DNA of 64,000 nucleotides from an uncultured Clostridium sp. (GTDB lineage Bacteria > Bacillota > Clostridia > Clostridiales > Clostridiaceae): the NCBI RefSeq assembly GCF_910588715.1, contig NZ_CAJURG010000001.1, positions 400,001 to 464,000 on the forward strand. The letters are read 5' to 3'. Made by a program: the position numbers and the translations under genes. Of this stretch, positions 46,793-54,863 are shown piece after piece (positions within the stretch are counted from its first letter, which is position 1; each line of letters begins with the position of its first letter). The notes beneath the pieces were generated by a model. That model made no database searches, had not been told where the DNA came from, and saw only the letters and a program-made list of their open reading frames with translations.

Positions 46793-48970
46793 CTATTTAA
46801 AATTTTTTAAAAGTTCTGCAAATGGATTGTCATTTACCTCTTCTGCTTCCTTTTGCATCTTCCTCATTATTCTTTGAGTTTCTCTTTTATCAACTTTTCC
46901 TTTTTTATCAAATCTCTTTTCAAATACAGAGGCCTTTTCTCTAAAATTGCAATTAGCTCCAGTACAAATATAAATTTTCCCTTCTCCCTGTCCCCTAAGC
47001 TCTAATTTTTTCTTACACTCTGGGCATCTTGCATTTGTAATTCTAGCAATATTTTCTTTATATCCACACTCTCTATCTTGACATACATTCATAGTTCCAT
47101 TTTTACCCTTCACTTCTAAGAGGTATTTATTGCAGTTAGGGCATTTCTTTCCTGTTTTATTGTCATGTACAAATTTATTATTAGCTTCCTTCACATCTTC
47201 TACAAGGGCAATAGAATAATTTTTCATATCTTTAATAAAACTATTCCAATCTCTTTTTCCATTTGCTATTTCATCTAATTGTTTTTCCCACTTAGCTGTT
47301 AATAATGGTGATTTTAACTCTTTTGGTACTAAATCTATAAGTTGCCTTCCCTTTGATGTAGGCAAGATTTCTTTCCCATTTTTTTCTATAACAAAAGAAT
47401 TAAATAATTTTTCTATTATATCAGCCCTAGTAGCAACTGTACCTAATCCGCCCGTTTCCCCTAAAGTTTTAGCTGCATCCTTACCTACACTTATATACTT
47501 ATGGGGATTTTCCATAGCTGATAATAACGTTCCTTCATTAAATCTTGATGGTGGTTTAGTTTCTCCCTTATTTAAAGAAACATTTTCAATAAAAACTTTA
47601 TCGCCTTTATTGACATTAGGTAATACTTGTTCTTTTATATCATCATCTGATTCATCTTCTAATTTATCATAAAGCTTTTTCCATCCCTTGGATATAACTA
47701 TTTTCCCCTTTGCCAAAAATCTCTCTTCATTAATTTTTGCTTCTATAGTTGTTTGAATATATTCAAATGGTGGAAGTAATACACTTAAAAATCTTTTCAC
47801 TACTAAATCATAAATTTTTCTCTCTTCAAAGCTCAAATTTGAAAGGTTTGGCTTTTCTTCTGTTGGAATTATAGCATGATGATCTCTTACCTTAGAGTTA
47901 TCTACAAATGCCTTATTTCCATTTATTTTTGTTTTTAACAATCCTTCAGCAAAAATTCTATATTCACCTATTGCAATAGCCTTAAGCCTATCGGGAATAG
48001 TTGCTACAATATCAGTTGATATATATCTTGAATCTGTTCTAGGATATGTTAAAATTTTATGACTTTCATAAAGTCTTTGCATTATATTTAACGTTTGTTT
48101 TGCTGAATATCCAAAAATCTTATTTGCATCTCTTTGTAACTCTGTTAAATCATAAAGAGCAGGAGAAAATTTCTTCTTATTAATTGAATTAATATTAATT
48201 ATTTCACCTTCTGATTTTTTTATTTTTAAAGCAATTTTATTTGCAAAATCTTCATCAAAAATTCTGCTATTATTTTCTTTATTTATCCATGATAAATTAT
48301 AATCCTTTGTTTTTGCATTTATTGTATAGTAAGTTTTTGGTTTAAAATTTTTAATCTCCTCTTCTCTTTGTACTATCATTGCTAAAGTTGGTGATTGAAC
48401 TCTTCCTGCTGATAATTTAGCATTATATTTGCAAGTTAATGCTCTAGTTATATTAAGTCCCACAAGCCAATCTGCTTCTGCCCTACAAACAGCTGCTTTA
48501 TAAAGATTTTCATACTCTTTTCCATCTTTTAAATTTTTAAATCCATTTAAAATAGCCTTATCCGTTTGTGATGAAATCCATAGCCTTTTTATAGGTTTAT
48601 TTATACCAGCCTTTTCTATGATCCATCTTGCTACCAGCTCTCCTTCTCTCCCTGCATCGGTTGCAATAATTATTTCATCTACATCATTTCTATTCATAAG
48701 TTTTTTAATTTCATTAAATTGTTTGCTTGTTTTCTTTAATACTACTAATTTCATATGTTTAGGTAACATTGGAAGTGTTTCCATCTTCCATTCTTTATAT
48801 TTATTATCATATCCTTCAGGATCCATAAGTCCTACTAAATGACCCATAGCCCAAGTTATTATGTACTTATTTCCTTCTATATATGAACCTTTATTGTTAT
48901 TACATTTTAAAACTCTTGCTATATCTCTACCTACTGATGGCTTTTCTGCCAAAACCAAAATTTTATCCAT
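46793..48970 (-). CDS. topB: DNA topoisomerase III
   Basis: 725 aa type IA topoisomerase. Toprim domain at the N-terminus (LAEKPSVGRDIA; ATDAGREGELVARW), active-site Tyr in ILTYPRTDSRYIS near residue 308, and a C-terminal zinc region with CPNC and CPEC pairs. Decatenates DNA. It borders the accessory island that starts immediately to its right, a common edge for mobile DNA. The chromosomal versus plasmid/ICE origin of this TopB cannot be decided here. Confidence 0.95.
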   Translation of the reverse strand: MDKILVLAEKPSVGRDIARVLKCNNNKGSYIEGNKYIITWAMGHLVGLMDPEGYDNKYKEWKMETLPMLPKHMKLVVLKKTSKQFNEIKKLMNRNDVDEIIIATDAGREGELVARWIIEKAGINKPIKRLWISSQTDKAILNGFKNLKDGKEYENLYKAAVCRAEADWLVGLNITRALTCKYNAKLSAGRVQSPTLAMIVQREEEIKNFKPKTYYTINAKTKDYNLSWINKENNSRIFDEDFANKIALKIKKSEGEIININSINKKKFSPALYDLTELQRDANKIFGYSAKQTLNIMQRLYESHKILTYPRTDSRYISTDIVATIPDRLKAIAIGEYRIFAEGLLKTKINGNKAFVDNSKVRDHHAIIPTEEKPNLSNLSFEERKIYDLVVKRFLSVLLPPFEYIQTTIEAKINEERFLAKGKIVISKGWKKLYDKLEDESDDDIKEQVLPNVNKGDKVFIENVSLNKGETKPPSRFNEGTLLSAMENPHKYISVGKDAAKTLGETGGLGTVATRADIIEKLFNSFVIEKNGKEILPTSKGRQLIDLVPKELKSPLLTAKWEKQLDEIANGKRDWNSFIKDMKNYSIALVEDVKEANNKFVHDNKTGKKCPNCNKYLLEVKGKNGTMNVCQDRECGYKENIARITNARCPECKKKLELRGQGEGKIYICTGANCNFREKASVFEKRFDKKGKVDKRETQRIMRKMQKEAEEVNDNPFAELLKNFK

Positions 48971-49455
48971 ATTTTCTCCTTTTTAAACATTTTCTGTTTA
49001 TTATATCATATTTTCTTAAAAGAACTAATAAGTATTTAATATCTCTTCTTTTTTCTTTGTATTTTAATTCTTCTAAATATATTTAAATATAATATATACT
49101 AATCCAATTAATATAACTGATAATCTTAAAACACTCAATAATAGTTTTAATAACTCTTTAATAGTCTCTTTCATTGATTTTTGATGGTTAATATGTTTAA
49201 TATTTTTATCATTTTTTAACTATTTTATTTTTAACCACTTTTTTCACCTCATTGTAATTATATCATATTTTTCATAATACAAATAACTTGGCATTTTTTA
49301 GATATTTATATATACTTATAAAAAAGGAAAATACTAGTCTTAAAAGACTATGATAAAGGTAATAAATAGAAATTATTAAATTAATAATAAAACTGAAAAT
49401 TGCAAAATAATATGATTAATATATTATCTAAATAAAAAGAAAGGATTGTAATATA
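48971..49455. other. 485-bp intergenic boundary between core genome and island
   Basis: Very AT-rich. It contains one 33-codon membrane-peptide ORF (49,073-49,174) and a small inverted repeat TAGTCTTAAAAGACTA near 49,336. No attachment site or integrase is visible. Confidence 0.5.
49073..49174 (-). CDS. Possible 33-aa single-pass membrane peptide
   Basis: Starts MKETIKELLKLLL and continues with one hydrophobic helix ending FKYI. There is no convincing ribosome site, so this may be chance, but the composition (charged start, one helix, aromatic basic end) matches other small membrane peptides in this island and type I toxin peptides. Confidence 0.3.
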   Translation of the reverse strand: MKETIKELLKLLLSVLRLSVILIGLVYIIFKYI

Positions 49456-49662
49456 ATGATTAATTATATAGATTATATGGGCTATGATGTTGAAGTTAAG
49501 GATAAAGATGGAGATATTTTTAAAGGTAAATTAATTTCATATGACCATGGGTATGATGAAGAACCAGAAGTTGATTATGATTCAATTGGAATATTGCAAG
49601 AAGAATATTGTTTAATAATACCTATACCAGATATTAAAGAGTTTAAAGTAATAGAAGACTAA
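49456..49662 (+). CDS. Small acidic hypothetical protein, 68 aa
   Basis: AAAGGATTG precedes the ATG by about 7 nt. Asp/Glu/Tyr-rich with a beta-strand pattern (YDVEVKDKDGDIFKGKLISY) suggestive of a small SH3- or LSM-like barrel; ends IKEFKVIED. By composition and position it could be an immunity-type protein, but no homologue is recognised. It is the only plus-strand gene at this edge of the island. Confidence 0.55.
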   Translation: MINYIDYMGYDVEVKDKDGDIFKGKLISYDHGYDEEPEVDYDSIGILQEEYCLIIPIPDIKEFKVIED

Positions 49663-49730
49663 TAATTACTTATTAGTTAACTAAAATTATGATAACAAAT
49701 TAGTTCTTTATACCTTATTAAATTAAATAA

Positions 49731-49864
49731 CTTTTCTGTTTTAATATTTTTCTTTTTTTACAATCATCACATATTAATTTCATGAAGAAAATATTCTATC
49801 TTACCTTTCTTGCTGATTTTAAACAAAATAAAGGAATCTATTATTAAATAACAGATTCCTTTAC
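49731..49864 (-). repeat. Cassette-end repeat, copy 1 (zinc-ribbon gene scar plus terminator)
   Basis: Sequence shared with 52,617, 54,360 and 56,361. It holds a remnant of the ICDDCKKEF zinc-ribbon reading frame followed by the hairpin AAGGAATCT/AGATTCCTT (49,831-49,861) that ends the adjacent immunity gene. A recombination seam between immunity cassettes. Confidence 0.65.
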
Positions 49865-49865
49865 C

Positions 49866-50231
49866 TTATGGAATATCAAACCAATCTTCTTGATCCCAAT
49901 CATTTTTATATACACATTCACGAATGCTCATTTTACAATATGAATCATCAATATCTTTAAAGAAATCCCACATTTCCATTGTGAATTTTTTTGAATTAGT
50001 TTCTTCAAGATAAGATACCATTATTTCAATAATATAGCCTTTATATTCAGAATTATAATTATCCTTTATAAACTGTATTGCCTTGTCTTCATCCTCAGAC
50101 ATTATTTCTACACATCTATCCCAAAACTCTTTTTTAAAATCATCATCATTAAGGCTAAGTTTCATCCTAAATCCTTTTATTATTTCAATAATATCTTTAG
50201 TTTTAGTTATATCAATCAAATTTACACTCAT
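49866..50231 (-). CDS. Immunity-type protein, paralogue 1 of 4
   Basis: 121 aa. Core pattern shared with the genes at 52,793, 54,498 and 56,526: IDITKTKDIIEII.G.RMK, FWDRCVEIMSEDEDKAIQF, DNYNSEY, then MWDFFKD and the acidic Trp-rich end DWFDIP. The copy at 54,498 is coupled to an EndoU-type toxin, so I infer that the family neutralises that toxin class. This copy has no toxin next to it (orphan immunity). Divergence is concentrated in residues 25-40 and 90-110. Confidence 0.65.
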   Translation of the reverse strand: MSVNLIDITKTKDIIEIIKGFRMKLSLNDDDFKKEFWDRCVEIMSEDEDKAIQFIKDNYNSEYKGYIIEIMVSYLEETNSKKFTMEMWDFFKDIDDSYCKMSIRECVYKNDWDQEDWFDIP

Positions 50232-50329
50232 TACTACTATCTTTCACCCTTCTTATAATAAGCATACTTCTTCTTTTATATATATTTATTCATAACTAAT
50301 TATATACTTTTTATTATGCTTATAATGTT

Positions 50330-50509
50330 TTATAAATTATTCTTTTTTCCTAAAATTAACTTTTCTAACTCTTCCAAGTCCTCTAATGTTGCACCATTTT
50401 TTATAAAACTTCTGGCTGTAGACCTATTTCTTAAATATCTAGCCTTTTCCCTATTTTTTTCAGCCCATTTTTTATTAGCTTCAGTTTGTTGATTTATTTT
50501 CTTTTCCAT
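50330..50509 (-). CDS. Small phage/mobile-element protein, 59 aa
   Basis: AAGGAGG before the ATG. MEKKINQQTEANKKWAEKNR then RNRSTARSFIKNGATLEDLEELEKLI. The STARSFI...ATLEDLEELE pattern recurs in small proteins of clostridial phages and integrative elements (from memory). Function unknown; charged and helical. Confidence 0.65.
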   Translation of the reverse strand: MEKKINQQTEANKKWAEKNREKARYLRNRSTARSFIKNGATLEDLEELEKLILGKKNNL

Positions 50510-50521
50510 TTTTATTCCTCC

Positions 50522-50614
50522 TTATAAAAATAAAGTAATAATATTAATTATTAAACTTAATAAATTTAAAATTGTAGCAATTAAAATTATTTTAATATAT
50601 TTTCCCTCTTTCAT
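50522..50614 (-). CDS. 30-aa membrane peptide
   Basis: AAGGAGG lies 7 nt before the ATG. MKEGKYIKI followed by a single hydrophobic helix of 21 residues. It is 12 bp upstream of the 59-aa gene, so the two are probably co-transcribed. Similar in design to the 28-aa peptide at 61,605 beside the CRISPR array. Confidence 0.55.
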   Translation of the reverse strand: MKEGKYIKIILIATILNLLSLIINIITLFL

Positions 50615-50666
50615 TGATATCCTCCTTATGTTAATATATTTTTAAGAAGAATAATCAAACTATACA

Positions 50667-50682
50667 GGGGAGTTTCCTCCCC
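50667..50682. terminator. Compact GC-rich hairpin
   Basis: GGGGAG-TTTC-CTCCCC between two small membrane-peptide frames. An equivalent G/C hairpin (61,529-61,540) separates the similar pair beside the CRISPR array. Confidence 0.5.
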
Positions 50683-50688
50683 ATTCTT

Positions 50689-50838
50689 TTATTCACCTAA
50701 CAACTTTATTAATAAAGTTGTTAATGAATTTAAGAAATTAAGTAAAGATGTTATAGTTGAAAGTATTGCAGTAGCTAAAGCAAATTTTTCAATTTTACTT
50801 AATTTAGTTTTTTTATTCTTCTTTTCTATTTTACTAGT
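50689..50838 (-). pseudogene. Membrane-peptide remnant without start codon
   Basis: 49 sense codons: Lys-rich start (KIEKKNKKTKLSKIEKF), then ATAILSTITSLLNFLNSL and LLIKLLGE. No ATG, GTG or TTG in frame. Layout resembles the 43-aa frame at 61,387 (basic head, hydrophobic tail). Confidence 0.35.
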
Positions 50839-50962
50839 TTATTTACTAATTATTTTACATTTTATTATATTCTTTTATAGATTTATTAATTAGCTTATTT
50901 ATTTGTTTAATTTCAACCTTTTTTAGTTCTTCATTATTTAATATATATTTCAAACGTTCTAT

Positions 50963-51118
50963 TTAAATTAATTTATTTAACTTTTCATACTCTTCTCTTG
51001 TCCACCCCTTTTTTATTGCATCTATCCATTCTGGACAATTATCTAATCCTAATTTATAAACGAATAAATTTTCTTCATATATCTTAGGAAGCTTTAAATT
51101 TAATAACTTTTCTTTCAT
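50963..51118 (-). CDS. Small hypothetical protein, 51 aa
   Basis: MKEKLLNLKLPKIYEENLF, then NCPEWIDAIKKGWTREEYEKL. The AAGGA site is 17 nt from this ATG, so initiation is uncertain. Looks like a phage-type small protein; no known family. Confidence 0.45.
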   Translation of the reverse strand: MKEKLLNLKLPKIYEENLFVYKLGLDNCPEWIDAIKKGWTREEYEKLNKLI

Positions 51119-51261
51119 ACTCACATTTATTCAATCCTTTTATAAATAAAGTCATAATAGTTACTAACCGACTTATCTCATATATCTTTATCTAATAATC
51201 TATATATAAATAATTATTTTTAATATTATTATATGTTAATTTTGAGTTATAATATATAAAT

Positions 51262-51333
51262 TATTAGTATTACTTGCACCATTAACTCCTGCTCCTGCAT
51301 CTGCCTCTAATAACTTTTAAATTTTTATAAACA
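51262..51333 (-). pseudogene. 5' fragment of phage scaffold gene, copy A
   Basis: Encodes KVIRG/LLEADAGAGVNGA-like N-terminal sequence identical in most bases to the start of the scaffold pseudogene at 60,795 (plus strand), then loses similarity after about 70 bp. Lies downstream of the ART-like toxin tail and the 59-aa gene, as expected for a head-gene order minor head protein, small gene, scaffold. Confidence 0.5.
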
Positions 51334-51381
51334 TAAAACCCCTTCATTTAACGTCCATATGACTAAATTCCATGTACAATT

Positions 51382-51441
51382 TAAAGCCTTAAGCAAGTTT
51401 TGGTCATAATAAAAGCACCTACTATTTATTTAGTAAGTGCT
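51382..51441 (-). repeat. Dispersed pre-scaffold repeat with terminator, copy A
   Basis: AAGCAAGTTTTGGTCATAAT followed by the hairpin AGCACCTACTA/TAGTAAGTGCT. Also found at 59,032-59,092 (same strand) and inverted at 60,693-60,757. Marks the junction between toxin/immunity cargo and the scaffold gene. Confidence 0.7.
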
Positions 51442-51619
51442 ATTCTTCCTCTTTATTATCTTCATTATCATCTTTTAATACACCTATTTTTCTTAAACGC
51501 TCTCTAAACCTTCTTTTATTTTCTTTTCTTTCTTCTTCAGATATTTCTACCCTTCCTATACTCGTTGCTTTAGGTGGCTCATGCCATCTTCTATGTGTAT
51601 ATAATTTTTTTTCACTCAT
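51440..51619 (-). CDS. Small charged phage protein, 59 aa
   Basis: AAAGGAG precedes the ATG by 9 nt. MSEKKLYTHRRWHEPPKATS, then EEERKENKRRFRERL and an acidic tail. It starts 6 bp after the ART-like toxin remnant; probably a head-region accessory protein or immunity component. No family named with confidence. Confidence 0.55.
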   Translation of the reverse strand: MSEKKLYTHRRWHEPPKATSIGRVEISEEERKENKRRFRERLRKIGVLKDDNEDNKEEE

Positions 51620-51622
51620 TTT

Positions 51623-51775
51623 TTACAACTCCTTTAATTCTATATGCGTAACATTTCCTATCTTTTCAACTTCCAATACTTTAAATTTACTTCCTCTAGG
51701 ATATAATATTTCTTGTTCACCATCATTATATTTACTTATATCTCTACGTTTTTGTAATTTAACAAACTCCAACTT
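51623..51775 (-). pseudogene. C-terminal fragment resembling a MuF ADP-ribosyltransferase toxin
   Basis: Fifty sense codons ending at TAA 51,623: DISKYNDGEQEILYPRGSKF then KVLEVEKIGNVTHIEL. The E-x-E (EQE) followed by ILYPRGSKFKV is the end of VIP2/ART-type mono-ADP-ribosyltransferase domains often fused to phage minor head proteins. Nothing upstream of it is left; the frame is closed by a stop at 51,778. Confidence 0.5.
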
Positions 51776-51954
51776 TTAACATTATTATAATTTATTTTCT
51801 AAAAATTTTCAAAGATTTTAATTCTTCTACTTTAGACTTAATATATATTATAATCAAGAGGTAAAGGTATTTACATTATTTAGAGTTTAATTAAGTTATG
51901 ATATAATAAAAAATATAAACATCTACTTCATTAAAAACATTTAATATTATTTAA

Positions 51955-52095
51955 TTAAATCAAGGTTTAAATGCTAAATTATTAGTTAAAAATATTTTTA
52001 AAGGTAAAACAAGTTATGGATTTGAAGTTGGTATGTATCTAGATAAAAATGATAAAATAAGCTCAGCATTTCCAATACAAAAAAGAGGTGATTAA
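51955..52095 (+). pseudogene. EndoU toxin C-terminal fragment
   Basis: 46 sense codons ending SYGFEVGMYLDKNDKISSAF-PIQKRGD. The pattern G.e....y.d.ndkI.saFP is the end of bacterial EndoU ribonuclease domains (CdiA/MuF toxins). It stops 2 bp before the start of the small gene at 52,098, the normal toxin-immunity spacing. No upstream part is left. Confidence 0.5.
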
Positions 52096-52097
52096 AA

Positions 52098-52442
52098 ATG
52101 AATTATCAGTTTATTACTGCTAAAGTTTATGATAAAGATAGTCTTGGTATGAGTTTTAAAGGCAAATATGGAATGTTATCAAATATGTTTAATGAAATAG
52201 TTTTAGATTATGATAATAAAACTGATTGGTTAGCAGCAATAGAAGATTCAGTACAAGGAAATTCAAAAAAACATAATTTCGGAGTTCCTGGTTTTGGAGC
52301 TGAAGTTGAAAAAGAAAAAACTATAATATATTGTGATTTTACAGATGAAGAATTAGAAATATCAACTAATCAATTTAGAAAAATATCAGAAATATGGTTT
52401 GATTCGTTGGAGGAATTTAAAAAGACAGGACAATTAAAATAG
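52098..52442 (+). CDS. Probable immunity protein for the truncated EndoU toxin
   Basis: 114 aa; AGAGGTG 7 nt before the ATG lies in the toxin fragment. FDSLEEF near the end, CDFTDEELEISTNQFRK, and GVPGFGAEVEKEKT. Acidic and soluble, unlike the 121-aa family in sequence. Being placed 2 bp behind an EndoU tail, it is best explained as the cognate immunity gene. Confidence 0.6.
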   Translation: MNYQFITAKVYDKDSLGMSFKGKYGMLSNMFNEIVLDYDNKTDWLAAIEDSVQGNSKKHNFGVPGFGAEVEKEKTIIYCDFTDEELEISTNQFRKISEIWFDSLEEFKKTGQLK

Positions 52443-52616
52443 TATTCATTATCTTCTACATATTTTATATAATAATATACCTTTTACTAAAAACTTATAA
52501 AAGTTTATAAATTATAAAAAACTTTATCTTTTATTTCTCTTTTAATGTATCTACTTTGAATAATAGAAATCTATCACTACTCCCTTTTGATATAATGCTC
52601 TAAAGACATATTAAAT

Positions 52617-52760
52617 AGCTTTTCTGTTTTAATATTTTTCTTTTTTATAGTAAATTCTTTTTTACAATCATCACATATTAATTTCATTAAGAAAATATTC
52701 TCCCTTGCCCTTCTTGCTGATTTTAAACAAAATAAAGAAACCCATTATTTAAATAATAGG
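52617..52760 (-). repeat. Cassette-end repeat, copy 2
   Basis: Same element as at 49,731: zinc-ribbon scar (TTTTACAATCATCACATATT...) and a decayed terminator before the immunity gene at 52,793. Between 52,443 and 52,617 I see only AT-rich sequence. Confidence 0.6.
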
Positions 52761-52792
52761 TCTATTACTTTATATAAATATTATTTCCAGAC

Positions 52793-53146
52793 TTACTCAT
52801 CCCATTCATTTCTATGTATTGATGAAAGTACTATATTTTTATAATAAACTTCATCAGTATCTTTAAAGAAATCCCATAGCTCCATTACAACCTTCTTCGA
52901 ATTAGTTCTTTCACAGTATTCCTGTAAGATTTCTTCAATATAATCAGTATATTCTGAATTATAATTATCTTTTACAAATTGTATTGCCTTATCTTCATCC
53001 TCTGACATTATTTCTACACATCTATCCCAGAATTTCTTTTGTGAATCGTAATCATTATCACTAATCTTCATCCTAAATCCCTTTATTATCTCAATAATAT
53101 CCTTAGTTTTAGTTACATCAATTACATGTATTATTCTTATACTCAT
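52793..53146 (-). CDS. Immunity-type protein, paralogue 2 of 4 (truncated end)
   Basis: 117 aa, same family as 49,866 (FWDRCVEIMSEDEDKAIQF; TNSKKVVMELWDFFKDTDE). The usual terminal EDWFDIP is missing: the frame stops after NEWDE, so the last acidic Trp motif is lost. Orphan, with no toxin next to it. Its 5' flank (53,144-53,334) is identical to that of the gene at 56,526. Confidence 0.62.
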   Translation of the reverse strand: MSIRIIHVIDVTKTKDIIEIIKGFRMKISDNDYDSQKKFWDRCVEIMSEDEDKAIQFVKDNYNSEYTDYIEEILQEYCERTNSKKVVMELWDFFKDTDEVYYKNIVLSSIHRNEWDE

Positions 53147-53334
53147 CTTTCACCCTTCTTATAATAACTATCTTTCTTTTATATATTTATCTCCATAATT
53201 AATTATATACTTTTTATTATACTTATAGTCACAAAATAACTTTTACTTTATTAAATAATTGCTCTGAAAAACACATATCATTATTTTCAACAAGTACTTA
53301 CTACATTAAATATAAGCTTAACTTATTAAACTTT
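53144..53334 (-). repeat. 191-bp upstream repeat, copy 1
   Basis: Almost base-for-base identical to 56,898-57,088 (offset 3,754); differences seen only at the AATAACTATC/AATAGCTACC site. Carries the ribosome site and probably the promoter of the downstream immunity paralogue. Confidence 0.8.
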
Positions 53335-53683
53335 TGATATTATTTTAAAAAATTTTTTAATTCAGTACAGTTCTCAATATTATTATACAATTTAGCATTT
53401 AAATTAAAAGCGTTAAAACATTTGAAAAAAAATTAAAAAACAAGATATAATTATGTTAAATATTAGAACTTGTTAAAAGAAAAAGATAACATAAACATAA
53501 ATAAACAATTATATGCTATTAATAAATATATAATCTCAGAATCATATAAATAATTAATAAGATAGAAAATCTATACATATATTATTGAAAGAGGTATAAA
53601 GATGGTTAATATATTTGTATTTTTATCTCCTAAAAATAACGTTTCTAAAAAATTACCATACTAAGTTTTTATTATTTCAAATA
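53335..53683. other. AT-rich spacer, no clear gene
   Basis: About 350 bp. The only start with a site (AGAGGT before ATG 53,602, plus strand) opens a 20-codon frame, MVNIFVFLSPKNNV..., probably a decayed 5' end. No repeat or hairpin stands out. Confidence 0.45.
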
Positions 53684-53998
53684 TTAATTTGTTTGATAAT
53701 ATATTTCATCATATATTCGCTGAAGATTTTTACCCTCTTCATTTAAGTAATCTTCATTAATAAATCCTATCTCTAATTGTTTATCAAGCACATATTGCAT
53801 TAATCTTGTTTTGTTAAGATTATCTATTTCAAAATGTACATAGTTTTCTTTTTCCTGTTTACTACTTATTATTATATTTCTTATATTATCCAAATCAATA
53901 ATACTCTCATCAACATCATCTATATATTGATTTTTTTCATTATTTAATAAATATAAAAGATACTCTATCAATATTTTTTCAAGAATAACTTTACACAT
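53684..53998 (-). CDS. Hypothetical immunity-like protein, 104 aa
   Basis: GGAGG 7 nt before the ATG. MCKVILEKILIEYLLYLL, then NIRNIIISSKQEKENYVHFEIDN, ending RIYDEIYYQTN. The end resembles that of the broken gene just upstream (LYDEIIYQKYNQ), so the two are old tandem paralogues. Acidic, soluble. Probable immunity function from context only. Confidence 0.55.
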   Translation of the reverse strand: MCKVILEKILIEYLLYLLNNEKNQYIDDVDESIIDLDNIRNIIISSKQEKENYVHFEIDNLNKTRLMQYVLDKQLEIGFINEDYLNEEGKNLQRIYDEIYYQTN

Positions 53999-54016
53999 TT
54001 TTTAACCTCCTTAATT

Positions 54017-54275
54017 ATTGATTATATTTTTGATATATTATTTCATCATATAATTGATACAATCTTATAGCCAAATTATTAACAGTATCTTGATTATTCA
54101 TGCCATTTAATACTATTTCATCATTTATTAATAATTGTACTTCAATAATATCATCTTTAGAAATATAAAAATAAATACAGTCTCTTCATTTTCTATTTTA
54201 TTATTAATATACTTATATACTTCTGGCACATTAATTAATAAATCAAATTAACTTTTATCTAGTTTAAATATCATA
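54017..54275 (-). pseudogene. Broken paralogue of the 53,684 gene
   Basis: Starts MIFKLDKS then TAA; continues LLINVPEVYKYINNKIENEE, a frameshift near 54,180, then SKDDIIEVQLLINDEIVLNG and LYDEIIYQKYNQ. A good AAGGGTG site still precedes the ATG. At least one nonsense and one frameshift lesion. Confidence 0.5.
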
Positions 54276-54359
54276 ATATTTACACCCTTTCTTTATGATG
54301 CATTAGCTATATTTAAATTACTTAGAGCTTAATTAAGTTATGATATAATAAAAAATGTA

Positions 54360-54497
54360 AATTCTTTTTTACAATCATCACATATTAATATATATAACTC
54401 CACAATAATCTCCATTAAGAAAATATTCTACCTTGCCTTTCTTGCTGATTTTAAACAAAATAAAAGAATCTATTATTAAATAACAGATTCCTTTACC
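54360..54497 (-). repeat. Cassette-end repeat, copy 3
   Basis: Same element as at 49,731, with the complete terminator AGAATCT...AGATTCCTTT ahead of the immunity gene at 54,498. Confidence 0.65.
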
Positions 54498-54863
54498 TTA
54501 TGGAATATCAAACCAATCCTCATCATACCAATCATTATAAAAAATAATTGCTTGAAGCATACTCTTATAGTAAGACTTATCAGTACACTTAAAAAAATCC
54601 CATAGCTCCATTACAACCTTCTTTGAATTAGTTCTTTCACAATATTCTTGTGTAATTTCTTCAATATAGTCTCTATATTCAGAATTATAATTATCTTTTA
54701 TAAATTGTATTGCCTTATCTTCATTTTCAGACATTATTTCTACACATCTATTCCAAAATTTTTCTAACAAATCATCATGATGACTTTCAATTTTCATTCT
54801 ATATCCATTTATTATTTCAATAATATCATTGGTCTTTGCTATATCAATTAAATCTATGTACAT
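54498..54863 (-). CDS. Immunity protein paralogue 3 of 4, coupled to EndoU toxin
   Basis: 121 aa; same family as 49,866. Its ATG overlaps the toxin stop (TAATG), the tightest toxin-immunity coupling in the island, so this copy is the best candidate for the cognate inhibitor of the EndoU tail at 54,863. Keeps FWNRCVEIMSENEDKAIQF, MELWDFFK and the C-terminal EDWFDIP. The acidic end is a plausible mimic of RNA phosphate binding to the nuclease (inference). Confidence 0.68.
   Translation of the reverse strand: MYIDLIDIAKTNDIIEIINGYRMKIESHHDDLLEKFWNRCVEIMSENEDKAIQFIKDNYNSEYRDYIEEITQEYCERTNSKKVVMELWDFFKCTDKSYYKSMLQAIIFYNDWYDEDWFDIP

Noticed and set aside
48971..49455. Attachment site or integrase at the island edge next to topB
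   Set aside because: No tRNA gene, integrase or matching direct repeat with the right side could be found in the window.
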